Shown: piece by piece, positions 24,460 through 36,900 of the stretch
Layout: each line of letters begins with the position of its first letter
Position numbering within the stretch: position 1 is the stretch's first letter
NCBI GenBank assembly: GCA_019722365.1
Contig: JADFUC010000159.1
Location: forward strand, 245,030-309,029
DNA length: 64,000 bases
From: Lithospermum erythrorhizon
Taxonomy: Eukaryota > Streptophyta > Magnoliopsida > Boraginales > Boraginaceae
Direction: 5' to 3'
The notes under the pieces: model-generated
What the model was told of the DNA's origin: nothing
Seen by the model: only the letters and a program-made list of their open reading frames with translations
Databases searched by the model: none
Made by a program: the position numbers and the translations under genes

Positions 24460-26110
24460 AATTACACGTGGCTGGTGGTTCTATCGAGCCCCAATTTAAT
24501 GTGAAACCTCGCATAAACAAGGGTTTCCGAGGCCTGAATGCTCATTAAATTTAAAGTGCTCGAGGGCTTAAAATCTTTATTTTATTGGGATAAATCGCCA
24601 TATGGGCTAAAATTGAAGCTTCAAAGAAGCATAAGGTTCGAGATCAAAGCTTAAAAGGTCCGGTGTCAATATGAAATATATTTGACCTAAAAGATCCGAA
24701 CCTTGCTTTTCATGAAAATAGGCGCCTTTTTTATTTCTTGGAAGATTACTTCCTAAATTTCCGACGGTCCGTGATTCGCCTCAAAATTCAACGGCAAGAT
24801 CGCGATCCACCCGAAATTAAAACCAATCAATTAAGAAAGCATTCAAAGTTCCGGCTCATAAATATTCCCCTAAATTTGATATTCATATCACATTCACATC
24901 CAAAAAACATCTGAGAAAATACAAAGAAAAATATATGGGATTTCTCTAAATTAAATCTTTTAAACCGTCAGCAGAAACACCACAGTAAATTTCTGAAAAC
25001 ACCTCCGTAGCCTAAATAGGCTCTAAATTAAGAATTATTGTACAAACGAAATAATTCTTCGTGTCGGCTAAAATCACGAATCTAACACGCATCTCTCCGA
25101 ACGCTCTGCAATCTTGCATGAACACCGAAAATTCTCAGTTTTATTTATCAAGTTCCGTATATAAGAAATACACCGAATATTCAGCCCCTATACGAGTCCA
25201 GCAGAAACACGCTACCAAGCATCTGCCCGAGCGATCATGTCATCAATAAGGTCAGATACTCAACCTTCATACTCGATAATCACTACAACAAGTCAGCTAA
25301 AGGCCACAGAAGATAAGCTTTAAGCATATAGTGCTCACGCCTAAATCAAATCAAAGTGAGTAAAAATTCACTAAGTCTACAACAACAAGCCACAAGCATC
25401 AATAGAGTACAAAGTTTATAAGCCAAGCGAGGCTAAATTCCTCACTAAGTCCCACTCTCTACAACAATAAGTCGCTATGTCACATGAGAAGCACAATGCT
25501 TCAAAGCTTAAATCAAATCCAAATGAGGCTAAATCTCACTAGGTCCCTCTTCATCACTACAACAACAATTTGTTAAGATCACAGAAGTTCAACCAAGCAT
25601 TTACATTGCTTCAAATAACTGGGTTACATCACTCCACATGCCCAAGAGTTCTGAAAGTTCTATCCCAAATCAAGTCCCACTAAAGTTGTAGCCTCAAGCT
25701 ACAAAATCCCATTAAAGACAAGAAGACAACTACCAAGTCCCACAAAGGCGTAGTAGCACAACTAAGGTCAGCCTCCCACCCTGTGAACATCTCTTAAGTA
25801 CCAAAGACAAAGCGCAAGACTCACATCATAGCAGAAGCCTCCATCAAGTCTAAAAACACCTAAATCAAGTCCAAGACCCAAGATCAAGTCCAAGATAACC
25901 AAATCACCGAAATACGCTGCTATGCCCCCTATTTTAATTATATCCAAGTCCGCATCTCAGCCTCAAGTCCATCAAGACTATAATAATATTCAAATTTCAT
26001 AGAACTCCCTATCCAAATCAAATCAAAATTAACTCAAGTCAAGCTCAAGTCGCCGAGCTCATACCAAGCTCCTATCAAGACCCTATCAAGTCGCTCTCAA
26101 GTCGTTAGCC
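24460..26110 (+). repeat. LTR-like block with ~85-bp degenerate repeats
   Basis: A GC-richer island amid AT-rich DNA. At 24710-24830 the wording ('acttcctaaatttccgacgg', 'cctcaaaatt', 'agatcgcga') echoes the copia LTRs near 11360 and 14580. At 25344-25580 three degenerate units contain 'gaggctaaat.ctcacta' followed by 'ctacaacaacaa'. From 25600 to 26110 the phrase 'caagtcc' recurs many times without a strict period. No coding domain is found; the short ORF at 25061-25249 looks random. Probably retrotransposon-derived, but the type cannot be fixed. Confidence 0.4.
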
Positions 26111-26934
26111 CAAAGATCTCACAAATCGTCAAGAAATTACTAGACTCATAATTTAGACAACATTTCCTTTCTTCGATTTGATAAACTCAGACAATCGAGG
26201 AATTTTTCCTAGAGTGGGTTTTATTTTAACCTTTTAAATAAATAATAAAAAATTTCTTTTGTATTACATAGGTAAGAAGTAGCTAATTCCTTATTGTAAC
26301 TCACAGCTAGATATTTCATGCCTAACTTTAAATTTTTGTATGGTAATAGCACTTTAAGTAATTAATAATGCGAAAATGAAAAATGGAAGAAAACAATTTC
26401 TTATTTAGACTTTTTATATATATTAGTGATTAGTAATATATGTTAGTGATTAGTAAAGTTAGTGATTACTTTGAGAAAATGTGAGAAACCAAATAATTTA
26501 TTAAACCTTGAATATACATTTTTTCATAACATACGCAATAACTAAATTACATCATTTGGATCGAATAAACAACAAACGCTGATAATTAATTAAATTGCAT
26601 GCCCTTTATTTAGGCCTTTACCTTTTGAGAGATACTAGTAGTTCGGTTTGATCTTTGAAGTGATGATTCACTTATAATACAGGTTCAACAGTAACGCAAA
26701 ACAAATCTAAGGCATATATAATGGTCATTTAGACCTCTAAATAGTTAAATATTGTTCTCATGCTTAGCTTATGTAATAGTCTTGGTTTCCCACTAACAAT
26801 TGTTACGTACTAGACTTTTTTTTTTTGCCTAATAACTTTTAATTCAATAGTCTATAATGGAGCTTCACATGCAATGTATGTATATAATAAAGATAAAATT
26901 TTATTGTAAAAAAGTTGAAATTCAAAAAGTATTA

Positions 26935-27124
26935 CTCCCTCAATCTCAAAACACCGCTGACCTTAAATTGAACTGAAAGACAACTATTAATTATTTTAAA
27001 AATTTATATAATTGGATTCAGTTTTTAAAATACTTTCATAATATTAATTTTTAATAATATAATTAAAGAGTAATTAAAGATTAAAGATTTTGTGAAAAAG
27101 TCAATTGTTTTGAATCGGAGGAAG
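26935..27124. mobile_element. Stowaway MITE, family 2 copy b
   Basis: The left end TA-CTCCCTCAATCTCAAAAC and right end TTTTGAATCGGAGGAAG-TA are inverted, with TA duplications; 190 bp. It shares its interior with the element at 24149. Confidence 0.75.
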
Positions 27125-27327
27125 TAGCAATTTTTTATACTCCATAATATGTATCCTCAACGATTGCCTGCCCTCTTTAATTCAACCTAATAGAGTAATG
27201 ACTAGTTGGTAACTGAGCAACAATCAATTTCGACCATCAATCTACCTAATACCTATCCCTGAAAAAAAAATTATAATTTGTATTTCATAAAATTAATAAA
27301 TTTATTGATCTTAATAAAAGTATATTA

Positions 27328-27583
27328 CTCCCAACATTTTAAAAAGATTATTCCATTTCATTATTTTGAGTCAAACTTTATAAATTTAGATCATGAATTC
27401 TCATTAGCTGATAATAAATAATATAGACATGTGAGATCTTGTTAGATTCGTTTTAATATATATTTTTGAAATATCAACTTTTTACAATTTTCACGCATGT
27501 ATAATTAGAGATATTTACGTTTTAAGTCGTGTCTTGGAAATAGTGAAAATCAAAATGGAACAATCGTTTTGGGATGGAGAAAG
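27328..27583. mobile_element. Stowaway MITE, family 1 copy b
   Basis: The left end TA-CTCCCAACATTTTAAAAAG and right end CGTTTTGGGATGGAGAAAG-TA are inverted. The interior matches the element at 23259 closely ('gatcttgttagattc', 'tttttgaaatatcaacttt', 'gagatatttacg'). Confidence 0.75.
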
Positions 27584-28366
27584 TAAAAACTATATTTTCC
27601 TATTTCCTCTAAGTTTTATTTACTTGTCTTTCAAATTTAGAAATTTTGAATTTTAATATTCGTATTTGTCTTTCTAATACTACGTAGTACTGTAGTAGTT
27701 TAGAAATTAATTAGGAAATAAATGGCCCTTTATTTCATTACTAGCCATGATGCACGAAATTAATTAATTTTTCCTTTGGGAAAGAAAATAGGCATCCCTT
27801 TCAGTGTGTTCAATTTATTATGATAAGTAGACCACAATGATGCATGTCAATTGGAATTTATGATAAGGAGACTAAAAGTGTCAAAATGTACGGTCACAGT
27901 GACTTCATTACAATTCTGTACTCAAGTACGGAACTACGGTGGGGGGCAATGAACCGCCTGAATTAATTGCTCTTTGAAAGTTCTCTTGATAATGATGTAC
28001 TCAACATTATTCTATTTTTATTTCAACAGTTATTATGAAGGTGGGTTGTTGAAAATTGGCTAACGATGGTGTCAATTAGCATTTTCATTGTCTTTTTGTG
28101 ACAACAAATTAAATATATATTCTTCGACAGTTTTCTTCAACTTTCAAGCCTTTTTTGACTTAATACCTCGTTACAATTTGAAATTGGATTGAAAATGACA
28201 TTGAGCATTTGTTATTTATTTTATTATGTCTTGATTAATTTCGCATTAATCATCTTATATATAGGCATATAGCTAGAGGTTGTAGGTTGTAGGTTTTGAC
28301 AAGGTTAAAATCATATGGATTGCACAAATAAACACTTCACATATCGCTCATTAAAATGTGACAAAC

Positions 28367-29760
28367 GCGACGCCCGATATCGATATTTTATGGCGCCGGT
28401 ATCGACACCTAATCGTCGAAGCTACATTTGCATACCGACACGATAATCACACTACATAGAAATAGTCATTTGTCTGCCCCTTTATTAATTAAACCGACAC
28501 CATCAAACATTTAAATTTATTTTTGATTTATTTTAAACCGACGCCACCCGACACGTTCGTGAATTAATTTGGCTTGGAATTTTTAATACCGACAATTATC
28601 CGACACCATCTCACATTTAGATTTATTTTTAATTTATTTTAAACCGACACCACCCGACACTTTGTTCAATTAATTTTTATTTTTGGATTTGTTTAAGATC
28701 GACACCACGCCGACACTATCGCACGCCTAAAATTATTTTATTTTAACCCAACGCCAATCTCGACACCACAAATATATAATTATGTCAGTCTTCGACACTC
28801 ATGCACACCACAAAAAATTTAATTATTTTATCACAATCGACACCCCACCCCGACACACCCGATCGACGCCAACCCGGTAAATTTTCAAAATTACAGATGC
28901 CGCAAAGATGGCAGTAACCAGCCGCACCACAAAAATACCCAAAAAACATCAAACAACATCCAAAACATCAAAACAATATAAACATGAAAAACAATATAAA
29001 TATCAAACAAAAAGCCATCAACAACAACATAAACATCAAACACAAATAATAACACAAAACACTATCTAAAAAAATATCAACATAAACATCAAACAAAAAA
29101 TAATAATCATAAACATAAACATCAAACATCAAAATTACTTTAATTTTTCTTTTTGGATAATTTTCCTACAATAAAAAACAAATGTAACAACATTATTATC
29201 AAGATAAAATAGATAGACATAAAAAATCTAAATGTAACAAAATAATTAGATAGACATAAAATGTAACAAAATGATTATTTCAAATAATTTCCTACTAAAA
29301 CGAAACAATATAAGAAGTTAGTAGAGAAAAATAATTAGATATCTAAAAAAAATAATTACCTAAAATAATTTCCTACAAAAAGAAACAATATAAGAAAGTA
29401 AGTATTATAAAAAATAAACAACAAAATAATAAAGTAAGATTATACTTAAGGTTGGAATTTCAAAATTAAAATGTAAAGAATATTATTAGGGTTTAGTGAT
29501 GATGTGATTAGAAGTGTTTATATGGTGGAGGGGGTATGAATTCTTAAATTTAGAAGGCCCGATGCCACCCGACACTAAACCGATTAATCGCACATATAAA
29601 TATTTAAATTCTCGCACTTTATTATTATTTAGCCGAATTGGGGTAAATTGGTGCCCGACACCCGCCATTATGTAAGACACCTGACACCACCCGACACCTG
29701 ACCGACGCCATATTAAGACATCAGTAAAAAAAATTATCCGATTTGAAAACTTACCCAACC
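28367..29760. repeat. CCGACACC-motif transposon sequence (copy 1)
   Basis: The short motif 'ccgacacc(acccgacac)' recurs more than a dozen times, mostly in plus orientation, concentrated at 28430-28870 and 29560-29710. Between them lies an A-rich stretch full of 'ataaacatcaaac' variants. The same two kinds of sequence, in the same orientation, occur at 36850-37200 beside the Ptta-like transposase and again at 40200-40390. I infer a related, gene-less copy or the far end of the same element. Short ORFs here are not conserved. Confidence 0.5.
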
Positions 29761-30154
29761 TGCAATCATAACTCAACATCCAAACACAACACGACATTGA
29801 AAACACATAAAAAAAATACAAATACTACATTTTGCAAACACAACAAATCCAATTTGCAACGTTATACGAGGTTTAATTACAAAATTTGTCATTTATTACA
29901 CGAAAACTTCAAAAGAAAAATATCGATCCTAATTTCCTGAGGCTTCACGCTACTAGTATCGTTCTAAATAGCCTTCCTCCGAGTCTAAATCGTTATCCGG
30001 GTAGTCCGACTGCATCAAGCATCACTATCGTCAGTGTCCCAAATCATCTTCAACAACTGAAAAAAGGTCGATTTGACCAGATAATATAAATAATTTCGAT
30101 GATAATATTATTTTGTAAATTATTTGAGTTTCTAATTACATTTATAATTTAGTA

Positions 30155-32442
30155 GGAATAACCGGGGCAATTCGAAGTTAAGCTTAGATCAAGCAGTTGT
30201 CCATACCTCGATTTCGCTGCTTCCGCGGTTTTTCGTGACTTAGGAGTTAAGTAATCTAAGTCATCCTTATCATACACTATTCACACAAAATATCACAAAT
30301 CATCCCTCCATTTTTAGAGAGCTTGGCCGAGATTCCCCTAGGAGCAAAAAGAAAATTTTTCTCTTCCGATTCTTCACTTTGTCGCATATAAACATCCTCA
30401 AGTTGATTGCTAAGACTTTCTATCGCCTTTCCCTACGATTTTGAGGTAAGAAATTGGAGTTTTGAGTGATTTTTCTTGGTTGACTTTTGGTTGACTTTTT
30501 CCATAATTCAATTTTATGATGAATCCTATTTCATATGTGGTTCTTATGACGCATAGTGCTGATGAATTCATGATTTAGAGGTTGTTTGAGGACGCTTTTG
30601 GCCGAGCTGACTTTTTAGGTTTTCATGACTTTTAGAAGATATTTTCAAGACTTTAAACGTGTAGATGTTACTGGGACCTTATTATAGACTATTATGATAT
30701 GAAATTGGTTATTTAAAATTAAAGTTAGAAGTTATGTTTAAAAGCGCACCTGTTTTGAAGCGAGTAATCGATATTTCTGAAAGATATTGTTAATTATAGA
30801 CCCATTAACTTGAAATGACTTATAAATCGATTTGTAATGAGAAAAGCTGATAAGATGGAATTTAGCGGAAATCGATTGGCCAAGGTCCGATGATTATAAT
30901 TCGAGAAGTTATCCGCTATGTTAGATCAAGCTTAGAGATGGGGCCTCTCTAAGAGCTGGGGTTATGTATCTTCTGTAACGCCGGCATAAGAAGAGGGTTC
31001 ACTATACTTTTGGGCAGTTGCTTAGGCTGACTGTGGAAAAGCAAGTACTCATTGTCTCATGGGTTGCTTTGTGAAGAATAAATAGAGGTGAGTACTTATC
31101 TCACGTGGGTGTTACTTACGATTCATTTTAAATTGTGTGAACAAATTATTGTCAGATGATTATGTGTGATTCATTCAAGGTGATCGTTTTATATGATTAC
31201 GTGATTATATTCCGTATGCCAAGACGCTGAGGTGTTAATACCGAACTCCCAACTGTATTTCATTTCACCAATGCATCACATTTCACTGGCTTCACGCTTG
31301 TGTTTGACTCACGACAGGAGATTTTTTAGCCGCAGGTTTGGATATTGCCTGGGAGTGAGTAAATTTGTTATCAGAGGCGACGGATAGAGTTATCATGACT
31401 CGAAAGACTGGTGCATCGATCACCTATAAGCCGATGATTAAAGCAAAGACTCTCCTTCCTCCGCGATACGCGACGATATGCTTTATACTTAGTGTATAGT
31501 TACAAGGCTTTATACTTAGCGATAAGCGGTGTGCCTTTATACTTAGTGTATAAGAAACGCGTGCCTTATACTTCTAGCGATGAAGCGCGCGCCTTATACT
31601 TTGTGTATAAGCGCGCGCGCTTTATACTTTGTGTATAAGTTACGTATGGCCTTATACCGCAGAGTGTTGCTGGGTGATTATTGATTAGTCCATTCCTCGC
31701 AGTAAAACGACTGAGTATACGCGCATCGAGGTCAGATACCGCGATACGGTAGATGTGAGGTTCACGACTAGAGTTTTCTTGGGCCGCTGCTGGTCTATTG
31801 ATTTTTTTTGGAATCAGATACACAGACCTTCTATTATATCCTCATGTATTATGTCCTGAGTTTTCTGGTGAATTACGTTGTATTTAATCTTTTTAGGTAG
31901 TCCCTTATATGTATTTATTCATATTTGACTATTATATTATTGATCGACTCGTTCAGATGTAAAGTCTACCCCCCGTTAAGTTTCACTAAGCCATGGCTTA
32001 CACCCATTTTCGCTTTGGGCGGCATTTCATTTGTGCTGTCGACAAAGGCAGCCAGCCCGCAGGCCGCTTTTGAGAGTTTTGTTCCGGTGACAGCGAGCAC
32101 GGTAAAGCGCAGGATCCTCACACCGATTTTGACGTTAGTTGTCAACCTGCTTTGATTGTTGTCATTTTATTCGTGATACAAAGACGTATCATTCGCTGTA
32201 GCCTCGCTTTCTAAGAGATATTTTATTTTGGGATACGTCAGGTATATATTTATGGGTCAGTCGCTTCGATATCACCGACGATTATAAATTTTAAAAACCG
32301 TTTTGATTTTGGGGAAACTTAATCAGGATCACATTTTGGATGAAACGAATTGTTTTAAACCGAGTCGCCCATCGGCTCGCGACGGCTGACTGGATTTTTA
32401 ATGAATCTCACTCGTGGCGTCAATTCGCGGGTCAAGCAATTT
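30155..32442 (+). repeat. Gypsy 5' LTR with internal minisatellite
   Basis: Long LTR-like region immediately before the primer-binding-site-like sequence at 32443. A segment near 31085-31110 ('ggtgagtacttatctcacg') is echoed in the second gypsy LTR at 61338-61360 ('ggtgagtataaatctcacg'), so the two LTRs are distantly related. It contains the hairpin minisatellite at 31480-31657. The left boundary is approximate. Confidence 0.5.
31480..31657. repeat. 28-29-bp hairpin minisatellite
   Basis: About six tandem units start near 31480, 31507, 31534, 31563, 31592 and 31620. Each contains TTATAC-TT(A/T)GT-GTATAA or a variant, an inverted repeat with a five-base loop, followed by a GC-rich spacer such as 'gcgcgcgcgc'. 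Every unit can form a small hairpin. Confidence 0.8.
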
Positions 32443-32454
32443 TGGTATCGAAGC
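32443..32454 (+). other. Primer-binding site, gypsy element
   Basis: 'tggtatcgaagc' is one or two changes from TGGTATCAGAGC, the sequence complementary to the 3' end of initiator tRNA-Met that primes most plant LTR retrotransposons. It marks the LTR/internal boundary. Confidence 0.55.
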
Positions 32455-32699
32455 AGTTTCAGATTACTTAGGTATCCGCAGCATGTCAGCAGGTCTAATT
32501 GTTTTTCCTTGAGTCGCTGTGAGTGGTGTCTTTTTGTAAAAGTCCGAGTCTTATCTTTTGTTGGGCAGACTCTCGAGGACGCCACCCAGTTCGAGGCAGA
32601 TGTAGAGGTGCCCTGGCAGCCCGCAGTGAGTCGAGCCGGTAGTGGCATAGTGTCGATGAAGACAGCTGACCAAAGAGTCCGAGGCGCAATTTCACGAGC

Positions 32700-34960
32700 A
32701 CGCTGAGGCCGGTGCACTGCAGGAGAGCCGCTAATGCTCAAAGGTCGAAAGCAACGTGGGGTCGACCTGCAGTGCTTGTTTGACTTGGCTTCTCAAGTGG
32801 ATCCTCCAAAGCTCAAGTGGCTCCGCCAGAGCGTGCTATTGAAGTTCATCCGGGGATACGAAGTCGATTTTTGAGCCGATGGGATTGCAAGAAGGAGCTG
32901 AAGCTTTGCTACTTATGTACTTCACGAGGGGCGCCTGACTCCATGTGGGAGAACTCCGAACAAGGCCTCCGATCATGGTAGGGATGGGCATGCTGTCACG
33001 TGGGAGCGATTTTGTTGAGCTCTTCCTCGAGAATTATTTCATTGAGACCCACATGGCGGCCTCGAGTAGAGTGGTTCGAGGTCGCGAGGCGCATGGCATG
33101 GGCCTACTGACTGCGTCGACTACTTCCTCGATGTTTATCCGCAGCGAAGAGGATCATTAGATTCAGGACGTGGCCGAATGCGGGGAGATACGCCACCGTA
33201 TCTCAAATGATGGATTTTACTAGTTTCCATGCCGCGAGGAAAGTACCGGCAAGATGGAAATGGAGCCGCGCAGCCGAGGCGGCTGGATCGAGGAGGAGCT
33301 CTAATCGAATTTTCTATTCCGTAGAATCTTTCTACTTGGGAGCTCAGAGAGTGACGGACCAAAGATACTGCCCCGGGCAGAGTCACTAGTTCTAGTCAGC
33401 TCGCCCGAAGTGTTACTTACTCCTTCTACACCTGGCTGGCGCCCGCGAGATCCCAAGGGGTCCGTGAGTAGTCTTCCTGGGGTCTGTAGAGTATCCGTTG
33501 TTACCACAAGGGGTCGATTGGGCACAAAGAAGACACGGATAGTGTGGTCTTATGCTATCGGCGTCGGCGAGCCTGTGACATTTCGAGGCGAGTGTCCCTA
33601 GTTTCCTGCAGGGGAGCGCGCTAGTACTGCACTGGCCTCACTGCCGAGGCGACATGGGCGGAGTCAGCAAGTGGTCGATTCAATGTCATGAGGCCTGGGA
33701 TATTATGAGCCAGACCTCGCAGAGCGCCAGCAAATGAAATGAGCTTGGCCGAGGCCGTATTCACGTCAAGCACTACGAGGAGGCACAGCGATACCCCCGT
33801 AGCGACAGTACATTATTTCGTATGATATCGAGGCCGTGGTGTTGTTTGATTCGCTACGATTCTTTTGTTTCCTCGTAGTTTTATTTCTTCCCTTATCTCG
33901 ACAAGCTGCGGCCTTTGCCTGCTCCACTCGAGATTATGACACCGTAGGAGGCCGGGCTTGTGGTTAGATGGGTATGAGGCCGCCCTTGATTGTTTGTGGT
34001 CATTGTTGTCGGTTGATTTACTTCCATTTCGAGCTTTTCGATTTTGATCTTATCTGGTAATGGATCGGGTTTGGGAAACATCATGCCGTTATTGATCAAG
34101 CATCGGAAGGGAGATTACTTTTGTGGGTTCTGGGAGACTTATATTCGATTTGTGGGAGACAAGTAAAGATTTTTGCTCTTCGAGTTTTGTATCAAGACTA
34201 GGCTAGAGATTGATTCGAAAGGCGGTTGGGTTCTCGTATGCGTTGATTCGAGTGTATAAAGCAGGCAGTGTAGGATGCTGCTGGTTGTTGTAGAAGTTCA
34301 AGGATGTTTTTCCCGAGGACTTACCGGTTGTCACCAAAAAGGGAGTTGAATTTCCTATTGAGGTTATTCCTCGGTACGGGCACCAATTTCTCTTTCACCA
34401 GACAGGATGGCTCCAAATTGAGTTGCAAAAGAATCATGGACTCAGCTATTGTGGAGTCAGTTGGACAAGCGGGTTCATCGAATCGAGCGTATCTCCCATG
34501 GGCGCACTAGTGTCAAGCTTTGTGAAAAGAAGGATGGGTTCACGAGGTCAGGCATTGACTATAGCAAAATGAATAAAGTGACCATTAAGCAACCGATACC
34601 CATTGCTCGTAATTGACGATTTGTTTGATCACCGGGCAGACTTTTCAAAGTGTGTTCTCTAAGATTGATTTTCGGTCCGTTATCACTGGGCTGGTGGATC
34701 AAAGTGGGAGATATTCCGAAATCGCTTCTTCCTCGATCTCGTTATGGGCATTATGAATTTATAGTGATGCCATTTGATTGACAAATGCACCGCGGCCTTT
34801 ATGGATTTTGACGAACCGAGTGTTTCGAGTATCTCGATGAGTTTCAAGGTGGTATCTATATCGATGATATTCGATATATTCTAGGTGAGGAACACGGTGA
34901 GGCATTTGCAGATCAGGCCAGACCAGACAAAGACCAATTGTATGCCATATCATGTCCCGA
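32700..34960 (+). pseudogene. Gypsy gag-pol remnant
   Basis: A gag trace with WERF and, after a shift, ELFLENYFIETHMAA (about 33000-33055) fits the retrotransposon gag domain. The protease area (about 33830-34180) keeps VLFDS where the active-site DSG should be, then FDFDLI and KHHAVID. Reverse transcriptase reads FKDVFPEDLPG (about 34293-34330), EKKDGFTRSGIDYSKMNKVT (about 34525-34580), RYGHYEFIVMPFD (about 34742-34780) and GGIYIDDIRYILGEEH (about 34850-34895). The catalytic-site position reads YIDDI. Several stops interrupt each domain. Confidence 0.8.
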
Positions 34961-35365
34961 GCTATCTTCCTTAACGGGTTTACGTTCCTCTATTCTTTCT
35001 CGCACCTACTCTTCCACAAAACCGCCACGCCTCCAACCGTTCATCCTCTTGTAAACAACATACAATTATCTCACACATGCATGAATTTTGTTTAAGCAAG
35101 AACAAATGACTCCAACAATTCTTTTTTTTACCTCATAGAAACTATTTGAATGTTCTCCCTTTATTAGGACAAAGACCGCTTGATTATAGAAACTACATTT
35201 GGAAATATTGTCAGGATATTTCAGAATTCGACTTTAGACTAACTATCCGTGTTGTCATTGAGCAAAGCATTATCAATGATAACACGGACATTCATCATTT
35301 CACCTAACTCTCTCGACAAAGCATTATTTTCCTCGCAACCCTACCGGCTGAATTACAATGCATTA

Positions 35366-36900
35366 CCCTTTAACCCTACCGATACCATACCAACACTCCC
35401 AAACCCTCGATACCCTGTTTTGTTATTTTTTCTATACTAATCTAATTATTCAACGTATAATAAATATATTTTATTGGAAATTAGTTATATGTTAAGTAGT
35501 ATAGATATTATAAATATAAAATATTATAAAATATTCACGTCGATAATACTCGTGCGGTATAAGATGTATAAATAGTCGAGTTATATTTCACTCTACCAGA
35601 AGGCATCGAATCTTTTACAAATATTTTATATTATAATTTTTAATATATCTAATAATTATCAGATAATAATTTATTAGGATTACTTAAAATACATTAAAAA
35701 GAAGATGAATGAATTTTATATTTAAATACCGACACCTTTAACCCTACCGACACCATACCGACACTCCCAAACCCTCGATACCCCGTTTTGTTATTTTTTT
35801 TATATTAATCTAATTATTCAACGATAATAAATATTTTGCCCTAAATTAGTTATATGTTAAGTAGTATAAATATTTATAAATATAAAATATTATAAAATAT
35901 TCACTTCCGATAATACTGCATGTATATGATCTTGCATAAATAGTCTAGTTATACTTCACTTCTACGGTTTACAAATATTTTTATATGTTTATATCTTTTA
36001 ATAATATATCTAATGATTATTGTACATAATAATTTATTAGATTACTTAAAAATACATTAAAAAGAAGACAAATGAATTTTTATATTTAAATACTGACACC
36101 TTTAACCCTACCGACACCATACCGATCCCAAACCCTCGATACCCCGTTTTGTTATTCTTTTATATTAATCTAATTATTCAACGTATAATAAATATATTTT
36201 ATTGGAAATTAGTTATATGTTAAGTAGTATAGATATTATAAATATAAAATATTATAAAATATTCACGCCGATAATACTGTATGTATACGATGTGTATAAA
36301 TAGTGTAGTTATATTCTCTCACTTCCCACGGTCGTAATCGAATCTTTACAAATATTTTATATTATAATTTTTAATAATATATCTAATGATTATCAGACAT
36401 AATAATTTATTAGATTATTTAAAAAATACATTAAAAGAAGAAAATGAATTTTATATTTAAATACCGATACCATACCGACACCTTTGGGCTTCATCGACAC
36501 CATATACTCCACACTCCTAAACCTCGATACCCTGCTTTGTTATTTTTTTTATATTAATCTAATTATTCAACGTGATAATAAATATATTTTATTGAAATTA
36601 GTTATATGTTAAGTAGTATAGATATTATAAATATAAAATATTATAAATATCTACTTCGAGCACATATTTCGCATGTATATGATGGGTATAAATAGTCATT
36701 TATACTTCACTCTACGGTCGTAATCAATCTTTACAAATATTTTATATTATAATTTTAATATATCTTAATGATTATCAGACATAATAATTTATTAGATAAC
36801 TTAAAAATACATTAAAAAGAAGACAAATGAATTTTTATATTTAAATAGCGACACCTTTAACCCCGCCGACACTCCCAAACCCTCGATATCCCGTTTTGTT
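35366..36900. repeat. Tandem array of ~370-bp units
   Basis: Four units plus a partial one. The landmark 'ctttaaccctaccga' or a variant begins near 35368, 35736, 36100, 36480 and 36855, giving a spacing of 364-382 bp. Each unit continues 'ccaaaccctcgataccc', 'ttattcaacg', 'ttagttatatgttaag' and 'gacataataatttatta' in the same order. Units differ by small indels and substitutions. Each starts with the ACCGACACC motif that also marks the flanking transposon sequence. Non-coding. Confidence 0.85.

Larger units (their letters stand above)
30155..34960 (+). mobile_element. Decayed Ty3/gypsy retrotransposon, 3' truncated
   Basis: The order on the plus strand is a long LTR (about 30155-32442), a primer-binding-site-like 'tggtatcgaagc', gag, protease and reverse transcriptase, ending abruptly near 34960. 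RNase H, integrase and the 3' LTR are absent. The start 'ataaccggggcaattcgaag' is typical of a large class of plant gypsy LTRs. The coding part is riddled with stops and shifts. Confidence 0.75.

Noticed and set aside
31480..31657. CRISPR-like array of short repeats
   Set aside because: Units are directly tandem without unique spacers of constant length and lie in an LTR of a plant genome.
32355..33601. Overlapping ORFs on both strands at 32.4-33.6 kb
   Set aside because: They follow from a GC-rich decayed gypsy gag region; only the plus-strand gag/protease traces have family support.
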